This document shows positions 49,766 to 57,650 of a stretch of DNA of 57,670 nt, one piece after another. The stretch covers positions 1 to 57,670 of the forward strand of contig CALXKJ010000007.1 of the NCBI GenBank assembly GCA_944388955.1. The letters are read 5' to 3'. Numbering within the stretch: position 1 is the stretch's first letter; every line of letters starts with the position of its first letter. The notes under the pieces were generated by a model. That model had not been told where the DNA came from and searched no databases. It saw nothing but the letters and a program-made list of their open reading frames with translations. The translations under genes and the position numbers were made by a program. Origin of the DNA: an uncultured Spirochaetaceae bacterium (GTDB taxonomy: Bacteria > Spirochaetota > Spirochaetia > Sphaerochaetales > Sphaerochaetaceae).

Positions 49766-51946
49766 ATGAGAAGATTCCTGCTTCTGCTATCCACGCTTAT
49801 TCTTTCTGTCTCTTTGCTCTCTGCATCTGCTGACAGTCCGCGATTCGCTCTTGTACTCTCGGGAGGAGGCGCGAAAGGGCTTGCCCATATTCCGGTGCTG
49901 GAGGAGCTTGACAGACGCGGCATCGTCCCTGATATGGTGCTTGGAACAAGCATGGGTGCTATAGTGGGTGGATTCTATGCCTCCGGCTATTCAGGCGAGG
50001 AGCTTGAGAGAATTGTCCTAAATAACGATCTCATGGCATATTTCCTGCACCTCAATGCAGTAAGGGAATCCTCTGTAATATCCAGTCCATTCACAGGTTA
50101 TGATACCAATCTGCTCACTGTTGAATTCGGATCTACCGGTTTCGGCTCTTCCTCTGGGCTTATAGATGACCAGTATATCAATGGCTTCATAAGACGCCAT
50201 CTTTCCAAAGTCCTCAACGTAAAGGATTTCGATAATCTTCCTATTTCCTACAGAGCGATAGGCGCAGATATAACCAATAACAGGATGGTCATATTCTCAT
50301 CAGGCTCTCTTTTTGACGCAATAAGAGCATCGATGTCACTTCCTGTCGTATTTGCACCTGTCCTTCTTGAGGATGGCAGCTATATTATGGATGGCGGGCT
50401 TGAGAATAACCTCCCATGCGATATAGCGCGCGATCTCGGCGCTGATATCGTGCTGGCTGTCGATGTCAATGACGCCACGCATATCTATGGCGACTTGCGC
50501 AATGATATGTCGACATTGTCGGGCACATTCAGTCAGTTCTCTGACTATCTCACAGAGCCGAATACCGCCGCGAATTACAGCGAGGCGGATTGGGTTATAA
50601 TCCCCAACACACTTGGTTTCTCAGCTCTCTCTTTCGGCTCTGCTGAGGAGATAATCGCGGCAGGGCGTGAAGCTGTCGAGGCTAATATGTCTGTCTTCGA
50701 TGAGCTTGAGGAAAGGCTTGGCGATAAGAGAATGAACAGCAAGACTTCTTATCGCGATATACCGGCTCCGCTTATCGAAAGCGTTACCGCCGATGACACG
50801 ATCCCTCAATCAAGCCTTGGAAAACTGAAGGATTTCGAAGGTCAGACGATGAGCTACTATACTATCCTCAGCTTTGAGGAGGAGCTTGATGAAATCAGAC
50901 GTCATGAGGGATTGCAAAGCGTGACTTATGAAATCGAGGGTGGCTCGATACATGTCACAGGAACCCGCTTCCCCTCACTCTCCGGAAGTGTTTCACTAGG
51001 CCTTACAGGCGGAATAGGACTCAGATGGAATGGCGAGAATTCCCTGATGTTCGTGTACACGCCCAAATTCACGCTCTCTGGCGATCTGTCGCTCACGGAC
51101 AGGCTTGATCTGACATATGGCGTCAGAATCAACGAGGGCATTACAATCGATGGCGGTATTTCATATCCATTCCTTCGCGATGCCTTCCTATATGCGGTAT
51201 TGGGAATCCAGTATGGCCAGCTTTCATATAAGTCAATTCCCGGAACAAGGGATTATATGTTCGGCAACGATCTGGGACTTTACTTCAAGGGCGGTATCGG
51301 ATACCAGCCAGTCAATCCGCTCCGCTTCGATCTGATACTCGCAGTCGAGTATACATATCTTGCAAAAGCCATGGATGGCTCGGTGCTGAGGCTGAGGAAT
51401 GCTGTCTATCCTTACGTGGGGTTATCTGCAGTCTATGATGATTATGATGAGTCTGACAGCGTGGCAGATGGCTTCGAGCTTACATTCCTCGGTGAGTTCG
51501 GTGGGGATTTCCCTGATGATACGATCTCGTATGATCTCGAGCTTGAATTCTATGGCTGCTATGGCCCAACCGATATCTTCAAGTTCTTCTTCGAAGGCGC
51601 TGTCGCTGTCATAAGAAGACCTGATGTGCTTTCCGATAACTATATTGTCACGAAGCTTGGCGAGACAGCTTCTGATTATGCGTATCTCATGGGAGGCATA
51701 CGGCTTCCGCTTCCATTCTCAACATATGTTGACGCTGGAATCTTCTTTGAGGTTTACGGTGGCAGCTATGATGATATATCGAGGGGCAGGGATCTTATTC
51801 CATTTGCTTATTTTAATCGCGATACTCTCGATTTCGATGTGGGCGGTTATGTCGGGGCTGGCATCACTACTGCATTCGGACGGGTAGGAGCAGGGCTTTA
51901 CATATCTGCGACTCCCCGCATCTCATTCATGATCGGGATAGTCTGA
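49766..51946 (+). CDS. Patatin-like phospholipase fused to outer-membrane barrel
   Basis: A 726-residue exported protein. Signal peptide at 1-21; patatin domain with the oxyanion loop GGGAKG (33-38), nucleophile GTSMG (S62) and DGG (about 210); then a short POTRA-like region (about 330-410) and a C-terminal beta-barrel of the BamA/surface-antigen type. This is the type Vd (PlpD/FplA) layout, in which the lipase is displayed or secreted through the barrel. The catalytic Ser-Asp dyad is intact. fmt ends 3 bp before it. Confidence 0.88.
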   Translation: MRRFLLLLSTLILSVSLLSASADSPRFALVLSGGGAKGLAHIPVLEELDRRGIVPDMVLGTSMGAIVGGFYASGYSGEELERIVLNNDLMAYFLHLNAVRESSVISSPFTGYDTNLLTVEFGSTGFGSSSGLIDDQYINGFIRRHLSKVLNVKDFDNLPISYRAIGADITNNRMVIFSSGSLFDAIRASMSLPVVFAPVLLEDGSYIMDGGLENNLPCDIARDLGADIVLAVDVNDATHIYGDLRNDMSTLSGTFSQFSDYLTEPNTAANYSEADWVIIPNTLGFSALSFGSAEEIIAAGREAVEANMSVFDELEERLGDKRMNSKTSYRDIPAPLIESVTADDTIPQSSLGKLKDFEGQTMSYYTILSFEEELDEIRRHEGLQSVTYEIEGGSIHVTGTRFPSLSGSVSLGLTGGIGLRWNGENSLMFVYTPKFTLSGDLSLTDRLDLTYGVRINEGITIDGGISYPFLRDAFLYAVLGIQYGQLSYKSIPGTRDYMFGNDLGLYFKGGIGYQPVNPLRFDLILAVEYTYLAKAMDGSVLRLRNAVYPYVGLSAVYDDYDESDSVADGFELTFLGEFGGDFPDDTISYDLELEFYGCYGPTDIFKFFFEGAVAVIRRPDVLSDNYIVTKLGETASDYAYLMGGIRLPLPFSTYVDAGIFFEVYGGSYDDISRGRDLIPFAYFNRDTLDFDVGGYVGAGITTAFGRVGAGLYISATPRISFMIGIV

Positions 51947-52929
51947 TGTTCACGCGTTGGACGAATTATTCCGAGTATCTGAAGAGACGCCATGGCCACT
52001 CTGTGTACAGAATCGGGGTCGATGGCGGTTTTTCATGCCCTAACAGAAGAAGTGACAAGACGGGAGGCTGTGCATTCTGTGATGGTACCGGCTCTGTTGC
52101 TGTCTATCAGCGGAAGGCGGAGTCCGGCTATACACGGCTCTCAAGCTATGATGCGGAAGTCGCATCAGGCATACTCAAGCCCCAGCTGACGATACGTGAG
52201 GAGATAGAGAGAGGCCGTAGTTTCCTCAAGCGGCGCTATGGAGCGGAGGGATTCGCGCTCTGTTTCCAGTCATACACGAATACCTATGACACTGTTGATA
52301 ACCTAAGGAGAAAATATGATGAGGCTCTATCTGTGATAGATTTCGAGGAATTCATCGTCTCGACACGCCCTGATACCGTTCCTGATGATGTTCTAAGCCT
52401 TCTCTCGTCATACAGGACAGAAAGACGTGATGTGTGGGTTGAATTCGGATTGCAGAGTGCTGATGACAGCACGCTGGAATATATCAATAGAGGGCATGAC
52501 ACGGCATGTTACCTTGATGCGGTCACGCGGGCACATGAGCATGGGCTTCTTGTTTCAACGCATATAATCCTGGGGCTTCCCGGAGAGGGTAGAGAATCAT
52601 TTATCAGAAGCGCGGAGATGCTCAATAGAGCTGGAAGCGATGCTGTGAAAATCCATAATCTTCACATTACAGGCGGCACTGAGCTTGCAGATGAATATCT
52701 TGATGGTGTTATAACAGCGATGTCGGAAGAGCGTACGCTTGAAGCGGTAGAGCTCTTTCTCCGTCATCTTGCTCCAGAGATAATAGTTGAGAGGATGATT
52801 TCGGAAACACCATATCATCGTCTTATCGCGCCAAGGAAGTTTCCGGATAAATCAAAATTCCTTTCGCATCTCGATGCGAGAATGACACGCAATAACACAA
52901 GGCAGGGAGATTGTTATGAAAAACGCTGA
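51946..52929 (+). CDS. TIGR01212-family radical SAM protein (YhcC-like)
   Basis: A 327-residue radical SAM enzyme. The cluster motif is Cx10Cx2C (C31, C42, C45), spanning CPNRRSDKTGGCAFC, as in TIGR01212/YhcC proteins. FGLQSADDSTLEYINRGHD and IILGLPGEGRESF follow at the SAM-contact positions. The reaction is not established for the family. It overlaps the patatin gene by one base and the fumarase alpha gene by 14 bp. Confidence 0.9.
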   Translation: MFTRWTNYSEYLKRRHGHSVYRIGVDGGFSCPNRRSDKTGGCAFCDGTGSVAVYQRKAESGYTRLSSYDAEVASGILKPQLTIREEIERGRSFLKRRYGAEGFALCFQSYTNTYDTVDNLRRKYDEALSVIDFEEFIVSTRPDTVPDDVLSLLSSYRTERRDVWVEFGLQSADDSTLEYINRGHDTACYLDAVTRAHEHGLLVSTHIILGLPGEGRESFIRSAEMLNRAGSDAVKIHNLHITGGTELADEYLDGVITAMSEERTLEAVELFLRHLAPEIIVERMISETPYHRLIAPRKFPDKSKFLSHLDARMTRNNTRQGDCYEKR

Positions 52930-53743
52930 GATTATCAGGGATGAGCTTATAAAAGCTTCGGTTATGCTTCCCCTTGATGCCATGGAGGCGATAGAGAGTG
53001 CTGAAGCTGCTTGGGGAAAGGCGGAGACCGTCATGAAGGCTATCAGGGAAAATCTCCGTATCGCTTCCTCTATGAACATGCCGATGTGCCAGGATACGGG
53101 TGCTTTCTGGTGCCTTGCTTCAATCGGGCGAGATGCGAAGCTTTCCATCGGGGATGTTGAGCGTGTTGTGAATGAAGGCGCCCATATGGCCGCTGAGGAT
53201 GGCTATTTCAGGAAGAGCATCGTCTCGGATCCTGTTTTCGAGAGGACGAATACAGAAACAAATCTTCCTGTGTTTATTTCATATGAGGCAGTGGACGGCT
53301 CGGATCTCACCCTCCGTTTTCTTCTCAAGGGATTCGGCTCTGAAAACTGCTCCAGTGTGAGGATGCTCAATCCGACAGCCGGTGAGGATGGCGTAGTGGA
53401 AGCTGTTATCGATATGCTTAAGAAAGCTGGCGGCAAGCCATGTCCTCCGGTATTTCTCGGCATAGGGATAGGCGGAACTCTGGATAGAGCCGCGCTGAAC
53501 GCCAAGAAATCATTTTTCGTCAGCACAGAGGACAAACGGTATGAAAAGCTATCAGAGCGCATTAAGGCCGAAGCTGATAACCTTATGATAGGTCCTGGGG
53601 GATTAGGTGGCAGGCCTACAGCGCTTGGCGTGTATATACTTGAGGAGCCTACGCATATCGCAGGGCTTCCTGTGGCACTCAGCGTGAGCTGCTGGGCGGA
53701 GCGCAAGGCTGAAATCGTATTCAAGGGAGGTGTCATATGCTGA
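52916..53743 (+). CDS. Class I fumarate hydratase, alpha (Fe-S) subunit
   Basis: A 275-residue subunit of the two-subunit class I dehydratase, interconverting fumarate and malate. Cluster cysteines appear in PMCQDTG (about 58), GSENCSSV (about 143) and KPCPPVFLG (about 180). L(+)-tartrate dehydratase is closely related and cannot be excluded by sequence, but fumarase fits a fermentative anaerobe. Overlaps the beta-subunit gene by 7 bp. Confidence 0.88.
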   Translation: MKNAEIIRDELIKASVMLPLDAMEAIESAEAAWGKAETVMKAIRENLRIASSMNMPMCQDTGAFWCLASIGRDAKLSIGDVERVVNEGAHMAAEDGYFRKSIVSDPVFERTNTETNLPVFISYEAVDGSDLTLRFLLKGFGSENCSSVRMLNPTAGEDGVVEAVIDMLKKAGGKPCPPVFLGIGIGGTLDRAALNAKKSFFVSTEDKRYEKLSERIKAEADNLMIGPGGLGGRPTALGVYILEEPTHIAGLPVALSVSCWAERKAEIVFKGGVIC

Positions 53744-54258
53744 GACATCTTACCATTCCGTATACGGCGTCCGAGCTGATGAAGATAAACGCAGGCGATG
53801 ATGTTCTTCTTTCAGGTACTCTCTATGTCGGACGGGATCAGGTGCATAAAAGACTTGCAGCTGCCATTGAGAGTAAAGAAGCCCTTCCTTTTAATTTTGA
53901 AGGCAATGCCATTTATTACATGGGACCATCTCCAGCGAAGCCTGGTTCTGCTATAGGAGCGGCGGGACCAACGACAAGCGCGCGTATGGATCCGTTTTCT
54001 CCTCTTCTCATAAGATCAGGGCTTAAAGTCATGGTCGGAAAGGGACCGAGAAGCGAAAGCGTCAGAGAAGCCATAAAGGAATGCGGAGGCTTGTATCTGC
54101 AGGCATTCGGAGGCTGCGGGGCTCTTTACTCATCCTGCATAAGTAAAAGCGAGCTTGTCGCTTATCCTGAACTCGGTCCTGAAGCGCTTATAAAGCTTAC
54201 TATCGAGGATTTCCCTGTCATAGCTGTGATAGACAGCTTTGGTGTGGTTTACGCTTGA
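53737..54258 (+). CDS. Class I fumarate hydratase, beta subunit
   Basis: A 173-residue partner subunit, C-terminal half of the class I enzyme. GTLYVGRDQVHKRL, YYMGPSPAKPGSAIGAAGPT and GGCGALYSSC are family hallmarks. As for the alpha subunit, tartrate dehydratase is the alternative. Last gene of the long same-strand run. Confidence 0.88.
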   Translation: MLRHLTIPYTASELMKINAGDDVLLSGTLYVGRDQVHKRLAAAIESKEALPFNFEGNAIYYMGPSPAKPGSAIGAAGPTTSARMDPFSPLLIRSGLKVMVGKGPRSESVREAIKECGGLYLQAFGGCGALYSSCISKSELVAYPELGPEALIKLTIEDFPVIAVIDSFGVVYA

Positions 54259-54283
54259 GAATCATGTCTCTGGTATGTAGAAT
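54255..54283 (+). promoter_or_regulatory. Promoter of the FKBP lipoprotein gene
   Basis: TTGAGA (54255-54260), 17 bp, TAGAAT (54278-54283). A start near 54290 gives a short leader with AGGAGG before the TTG start. Confidence 0.65.
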
Positions 54284-54312
54284 CATAACAGGTGAGGGAG
54301 TTAGGAGGAGTT

Positions 54313-55032
54313 TTGCTTAGAAGATTTCTTTTGATAGTCCTTGCTGTTGTTATGCTCTGCTCCTGCCGGAGAGCAGAAGCTGGCGGAAAAAGCGATGCGG
54401 TATCAGCACTGGAAAAGCCAGAGACAATCGATGATTCATTCAGTTATGCGGTAGGTTATCTTCTCGCCTCATCTCTCAGTGCTTATGGTGAGAATCTTGA
54501 TTATGGCTATACAGCGAAAGGCGTGATAGACGCAGCCAGTGGCAGTGGATACTTCACTTATGAGGAAATACAGGGCATCCTCTCCGATTTCCAGCGCACG
54601 AGAATGGCGGAGGCACAGGATGCATTCGAAGCCGAGCGTGCTGCAAACAGGGAGAAAAGCGAGGAATTCCTTGCGGCGAATAAGCAGAGGAACAGCGTTA
54701 TCACCACATCATCAGGGCTTCAGTATGAAATGCTGGAAGAAGGAGAAGGAAAAGACGCGGAGCCGGATTCCGTGGTTGCTGTGAATTACACGCTGACGCT
54801 TTATGATGGCACATTGGCTTTCTCGACTTATGATGACCCGGAGCCTGTGATAATAGATCTCTCCGATGCTGTTCCTGGTTTCAGCGAAGGCGTCGGATTG
54901 ATGAAGGAAGGCGGGAGGATAAGGCTATGGGTGCCACCAAGGCTAGGCTATGGCTCGAACGCCCCATCTCCAATAGGGCCTGATATGCTTCTTATCTTCG
55001 ATATAGACTTAATCGAGGTTATTGATGAGTGA
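54313..55032 (+). CDS. FKBP-type peptidyl-prolyl isomerase lipoprotein
   Basis: A 239-residue lipoprotein: signal with lipobox VMLCSC. An N-terminal dimerisation helix domain (SYAVGYLLASSLS, then a long charged helix) and a C-terminal FKBP domain (SGLQYEMLEEGEGK, then PGFSEGVGLMKEGG and WVPPRLGYGSNAP) match FkpA/Mip-like periplasmic isomerases. TTG start chosen because AGGAGG lies 4-5 nt upstream and the signal peptide begins there. It overlaps the convergent HAD gene by 24 bp. Confidence 0.88.
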   Translation: MLRRFLLIVLAVVMLCSCRRAEAGGKSDAVSALEKPETIDDSFSYAVGYLLASSLSAYGENLDYGYTAKGVIDAASGSGYFTYEEIQGILSDFQRTRMAEAQDAFEAERAANREKSEEFLAANKQRNSVITTSSGLQYEMLEEGEGKDAEPDSVVAVNYTLTLYDGTLAFSTYDDPEPVIIDLSDAVPGFSEGVGLMKEGGRIRLWVPPRLGYGSNAPSPIGPDMLLIFDIDLIEVIDE

Positions 55033-55680
55033 TAGCAGAGCGCTGTATGACGAGACTGAGTAGTCGGCATTCTCTGACGTCTTCCCGTCGAATGAGATGA
55101 AAACTGAATCTATCCCGCTCAGCACAGCACCTTTTATATCGCTTGATTCGCTATCTCCGATGACGATGCATTCATCTTTCTCCGCTTTCAGAGCAGATAG
55201 CACATAGCTGAAGAACCGCGGATCGGGTTTCGCGTAACCTATTTCCTGGCTTATGAAGATATTCTCGAAGTATTTCTCGCTGTCTGTTCCCTGAAACCTC
55301 TTTTTCTGAACCCTGCCTATTCCATTCGTTATGATCTCGAGATGATAAAAGGAATCGATTGATTCCAGAAATTCCCTTGCTCCGTCTATCAGGATGCCGT
55401 TATCACCAAGAAGAGCCGCGTAAGTATCTGCAGCTTCCTGGCTGTCTATATCGCGCTCGATGCTGCTGAAGAAAAGGCGGAATCGGAGAACTTCAAGCTC
55501 TTCAAGCGTTATTTTCCCATCTTCATACATATCCCAGCATTTCCGATTCCCTTCGTGGTATACAGGAAGGAGTGTCTCTGGAATGCCATACTTTTCCAGA
55601 AGCGCCTTAAGTGCGATTGATTCTGTTTTCTTGAAATCATATAACGTGCCGTCTGCATCGAAGAGGAGATATTTCTTCAT
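55009..55680 (-). CDS. YjjG-like HAD-family nucleotide phosphatase
   Basis: A 223-residue HAD phosphatase. Motif I DADGTLYDF (8-16), motif II ITNG (about 116), motif III and IV VIGDSESSDIKGA. The overall layout matches YjjG, which removes phosphate from non-canonical pyrimidine nucleotides. TATGAT lies exactly 6 nt before the ATG, so the mRNA should be leaderless. Single-gene unit. Confidence 0.85.
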   Translation of the reverse strand: MKKYLLFDADGTLYDFKKTESIALKALLEKYGIPETLLPVYHEGNRKCWDMYEDGKITLEELEVLRFRLFFSSIERDIDSQEAADTYAALLGDNGILIDGAREFLESIDSFYHLEIITNGIGRVQKKRFQGTDSEKYFENIFISQEIGYAKPDPRFFSYVLSALKAEKDECIVIGDSESSDIKGAVLSGIDSVFISFDGKTSENADYSVSSYSALLSLINNLD

Positions 55681-55686
55681 ATGGGC

Positions 55687-55715
55687 ATCATAGACGAATG
55701 ATGAAGCTTCAACAA
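55687..55715 (-). promoter_or_regulatory. Leaderless promoter of the HAD gene
   Basis: On the minus strand TTGTTG (55715 to 55710), 17 bp, TATGAT (55692 to 55687), 6 nt, ATG at 55680. The -35 box overlaps the -35 box of the divergent DUF308 gene. Confidence 0.7.
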
Positions 55716-55736
55716 TTCCTCATTCCATGGGATAAT
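55708..55736 (+). promoter_or_regulatory. DUF308 gene promoter
   Basis: TTCAAC (55708-55713), 17 bp, GATAAT (55731-55736). The -35 overlaps the YjjG-like gene's -35 on the other strand. Here a short leader with GGAGG precedes the start at 55752. Confidence 0.6.
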
Positions 55737-55751
55737 ACAAGCGGAGGCAAT

Positions 55752-56345
55752 ATGCGTAAGTTCTTACCTTTCCTTGTATCAGGTGTTCTGATGCTTCTTA
55801 TCGGGCTTTATATGATTATCAGGCCAGAGACATTCCTGACGGTTGTCATTGCGCTCTTCGGCATATATGAAGCAATAGATGGTCTTAGATCGTTTATCGC
55901 GATAAGACGAGTCAATGATGTCTTCGGCTCTGTCTTGAGGACAGTGTCATACAGCAAGTCTGTCATAAGCATGGTGGTTGGACTGATAGTGATCATTATA
56001 GCTATCCTCGCTCCGAACCTCATTCCGACAGTCATAATCTATGTCATCGCAGCTTCATTCCTTCTTGCGGGAGTCGTGAACCTTATCGATCTTTTTGCTT
56101 TCTCAAAAAATGGACTTCCTTTTGGTCCATTAGGGCTTGAGACTGTACTCTCTCTTGTATTCGCTCTTATCCTCTTCCTATTCCCTAATGTGCTCACAGG
56201 TATAGTGCTTACAGTCTTTGCCGCTGTCATATTCGCTGGAGGCGCTGTCATGATTTATGGTGCGATAAGCGCGATGATTCATGCAGGAAGAGGAAATGAC
56301 AATTCGAAGGAAATAGATGGTAATTCTTTTCAGGATGTTGACTAA
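55752..56345 (+). CDS. DUF308 (HdeD-like) membrane protein
   Basis: A 197-residue integral membrane protein with about six spans in two repeats, as in the HdeD/DUF308 family. The role is unknown; HdeD of E. coli is linked to acid resistance. The ATG at 55752 follows GGAGG by 5-6 nt, and the segment upstream of it in the same frame covers the promoter. Confidence 0.8.
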   Translation: MRKFLPFLVSGVLMLLIGLYMIIRPETFLTVVIALFGIYEAIDGLRSFIAIRRVNDVFGSVLRTVSYSKSVISMVVGLIVIIIAILAPNLIPTVIIYVIAASFLLAGVVNLIDLFAFSKNGLPFGPLGLETVLSLVFALILFLFPNVLTGIVLTVFAAVIFAGGAVMIYGAISAMIHAGRGNDNSKEIDGNSFQDVD

Positions 56346-56410
56346 AACTATATGAAAAGTACTAATATTCTATATCCACTGTAGAAGTTTTTTCCTGTGA
56401 AGGGGTAGAG

Positions 56411-57019
56411 ATGACAATTGATTTTGCCAAAGGCGGTGGACTTGTTCCCGCCGTTGTTCAGGACGCTGTAACCAGAAAGGTATTGATGCTTGGCTATATG
56501 AATGAGGAAGCCTATAGACTGACTCTCGATAGAGGGCTTGTCACTTTCTATTCCCGTTCGCGTGGCCGTATCTGGACAAAAGGCGAAACGAGCGGCAATT
56601 ATCTTCAGCTTAGGGAGATTCTGGCAGATTGCGATGGTGACACTCTTCTTGTGAAGGCGATTCCGTCAGGGCCTGTATGCCACACAGGCGCTGACACATG
56701 CTTTGGAGAGGACAACGAGCCTAATGAGATGTCGACAGCTGAATTCCTTCTCTACCTCGAATCTGTCATCCGTGATAGACGCACGAATCCTATCGAAGGC
56801 TCCTATACCAATCATCTGTTCTCTCGTGGACTTAATAAAATCGCGCAGAAAGTCGGAGAGGAAGCTGTGGAGCTTGTCATAGAGGCTAAGGATGATGATA
56901 AATCCCTCTTCCTTGGAGAAGCGGCAGATCTCATGTATCACTTCCTTGTGCTTCTCGCGCAGAAGGATTCAAGCCTCTCTGAAGTCGTTGAAGTCCTGAA
57001 AGATAGACATTCGCGCTGA
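56411..57019 (+). CDS. hisIE: Bifunctional phosphoribosyl-AMP cyclohydrolase / phosphoribosyl-ATP pyrophosphatase
   Basis: A 202-residue fusion catalysing histidine steps 2 and 3. HisI part (about 1-110) has LMLGYMNEEAYRLT, WTKGETSGN and the zinc Cys set (DCDGD, PVCHTGADTCF). HisE part (about 112-202) has RRTNPIEGSYTNHLFSRG and KVGEEAVELVIEAK. AAGGGG precedes the ATG. Other his genes are not in the window. Confidence 0.95.
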   Translation: MTIDFAKGGGLVPAVVQDAVTRKVLMLGYMNEEAYRLTLDRGLVTFYSRSRGRIWTKGETSGNYLQLREILADCDGDTLLVKAIPSGPVCHTGADTCFGEDNEPNEMSTAEFLLYLESVIRDRRTNPIEGSYTNHLFSRGLNKIAQKVGEEAVELVIEAKDDDKSLFLGEAADLMYHFLVLLAQKDSSLSEVVEVLKDRHSR

Positions 57020-57020
57020 G

Positions 57021-57611
57021 ATGCTTTCAGATTTCATAAGGGATGCGGAGGACGCGGAAAACCTCAGTGAGGAGAACCTCTCGTATATCGGTGAGAACCT
57101 TGCGGGGATAGTGATAAGAAAATCATCATTCCATTCGGTGTCATTCACATCGGCATCTTTTTACGACTCAGCTATTTCAGGCTCCATCTTTGATTCCTGT
57201 GATTTCTCCAATGCGGACTTTTCATCGTGTACTATCAAAAATGTTACATTCCGAGCATGCCGTCTCACAGGAGCTCTGTTCTCGTCTTCGAAGCTCATAA
57301 ACACAGTATTCGAGAGTGCCGCAGCTCAGTATCTTTCTTTTGAGGATTCCATTCTTCAGAATCTTCTTATAGCTGATAGTGATTTCACATCATCTTCTTT
57401 CTCACGCGTAAAGCACAGCAAGCTCAGGATAGAGTCGTCAAAGCTTGTATCTGCGTCATTCATTGGCACACAGCTTTCCGGTATATCTCTTCCTTCCTCG
57501 GATATATCTGGGATGAAACTCTCTCCTGACATGAAGGAATTGAAAGGCGCTGTTCTTGATGTCTCCCAGTGTCTTGATATAGCAAGGATTCTTGGAGTCG
57601 AGATTTCCTGA
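57021..57611 (+). CDS. Pentapeptide-repeat protein
   Basis: A 196-residue protein whose central part repeats A(D/S)F/LSx-type five-residue units (for example SFTSASFYDSAISGSIFD, then DFSNADFSSC), predicting a right-handed quadrilateral beta-helix. Function unknown; such proteins can bind DNA gyrase or act as structural scaffolds. It follows hisIE after 1 bp, so it may be co-transcribed. Confidence 0.82.
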   Translation: MLSDFIRDAEDAENLSEENLSYIGENLAGIVIRKSSFHSVSFTSASFYDSAISGSIFDSCDFSNADFSSCTIKNVTFRACRLTGALFSSSKLINTVFESAAAQYLSFEDSILQNLLIADSDFTSSSFSRVKHSKLRIESSKLVSASFIGTQLSGISLPSSDISGMKLSPDMKELKGAVLDVSQCLDIARILGVEIS

Positions 57612-57615
57612 AATC

Positions 57616-57644
57616 TTACCAAACCAGCCACATAATGCGTATAG
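57616..57644 (+). promoter_or_regulatory. Extended -10 leaderless promoter at the window end
   Basis: TTACCA (57616-57621), 17 bp, TGC-GTATAG with the -10 at 57639-57644, 6 nt, ATG at 57651. It matches the 19094 promoter box for box: CTTACCA and TAATGCG are 18 bp apart in both, and TAATGCG and ATG are 18 bp apart in both. Confidence 0.6.
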
Positions 57645-57650
57645 ATTGAT

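Noticed and set aside
52916-54258. L(+)-tartrate dehydratase instead of fumarase
   Set aside because: Not excluded by sequence, but no tartrate uptake or regulatory gene is near and fumarase is the common form in fermentative anaerobes.
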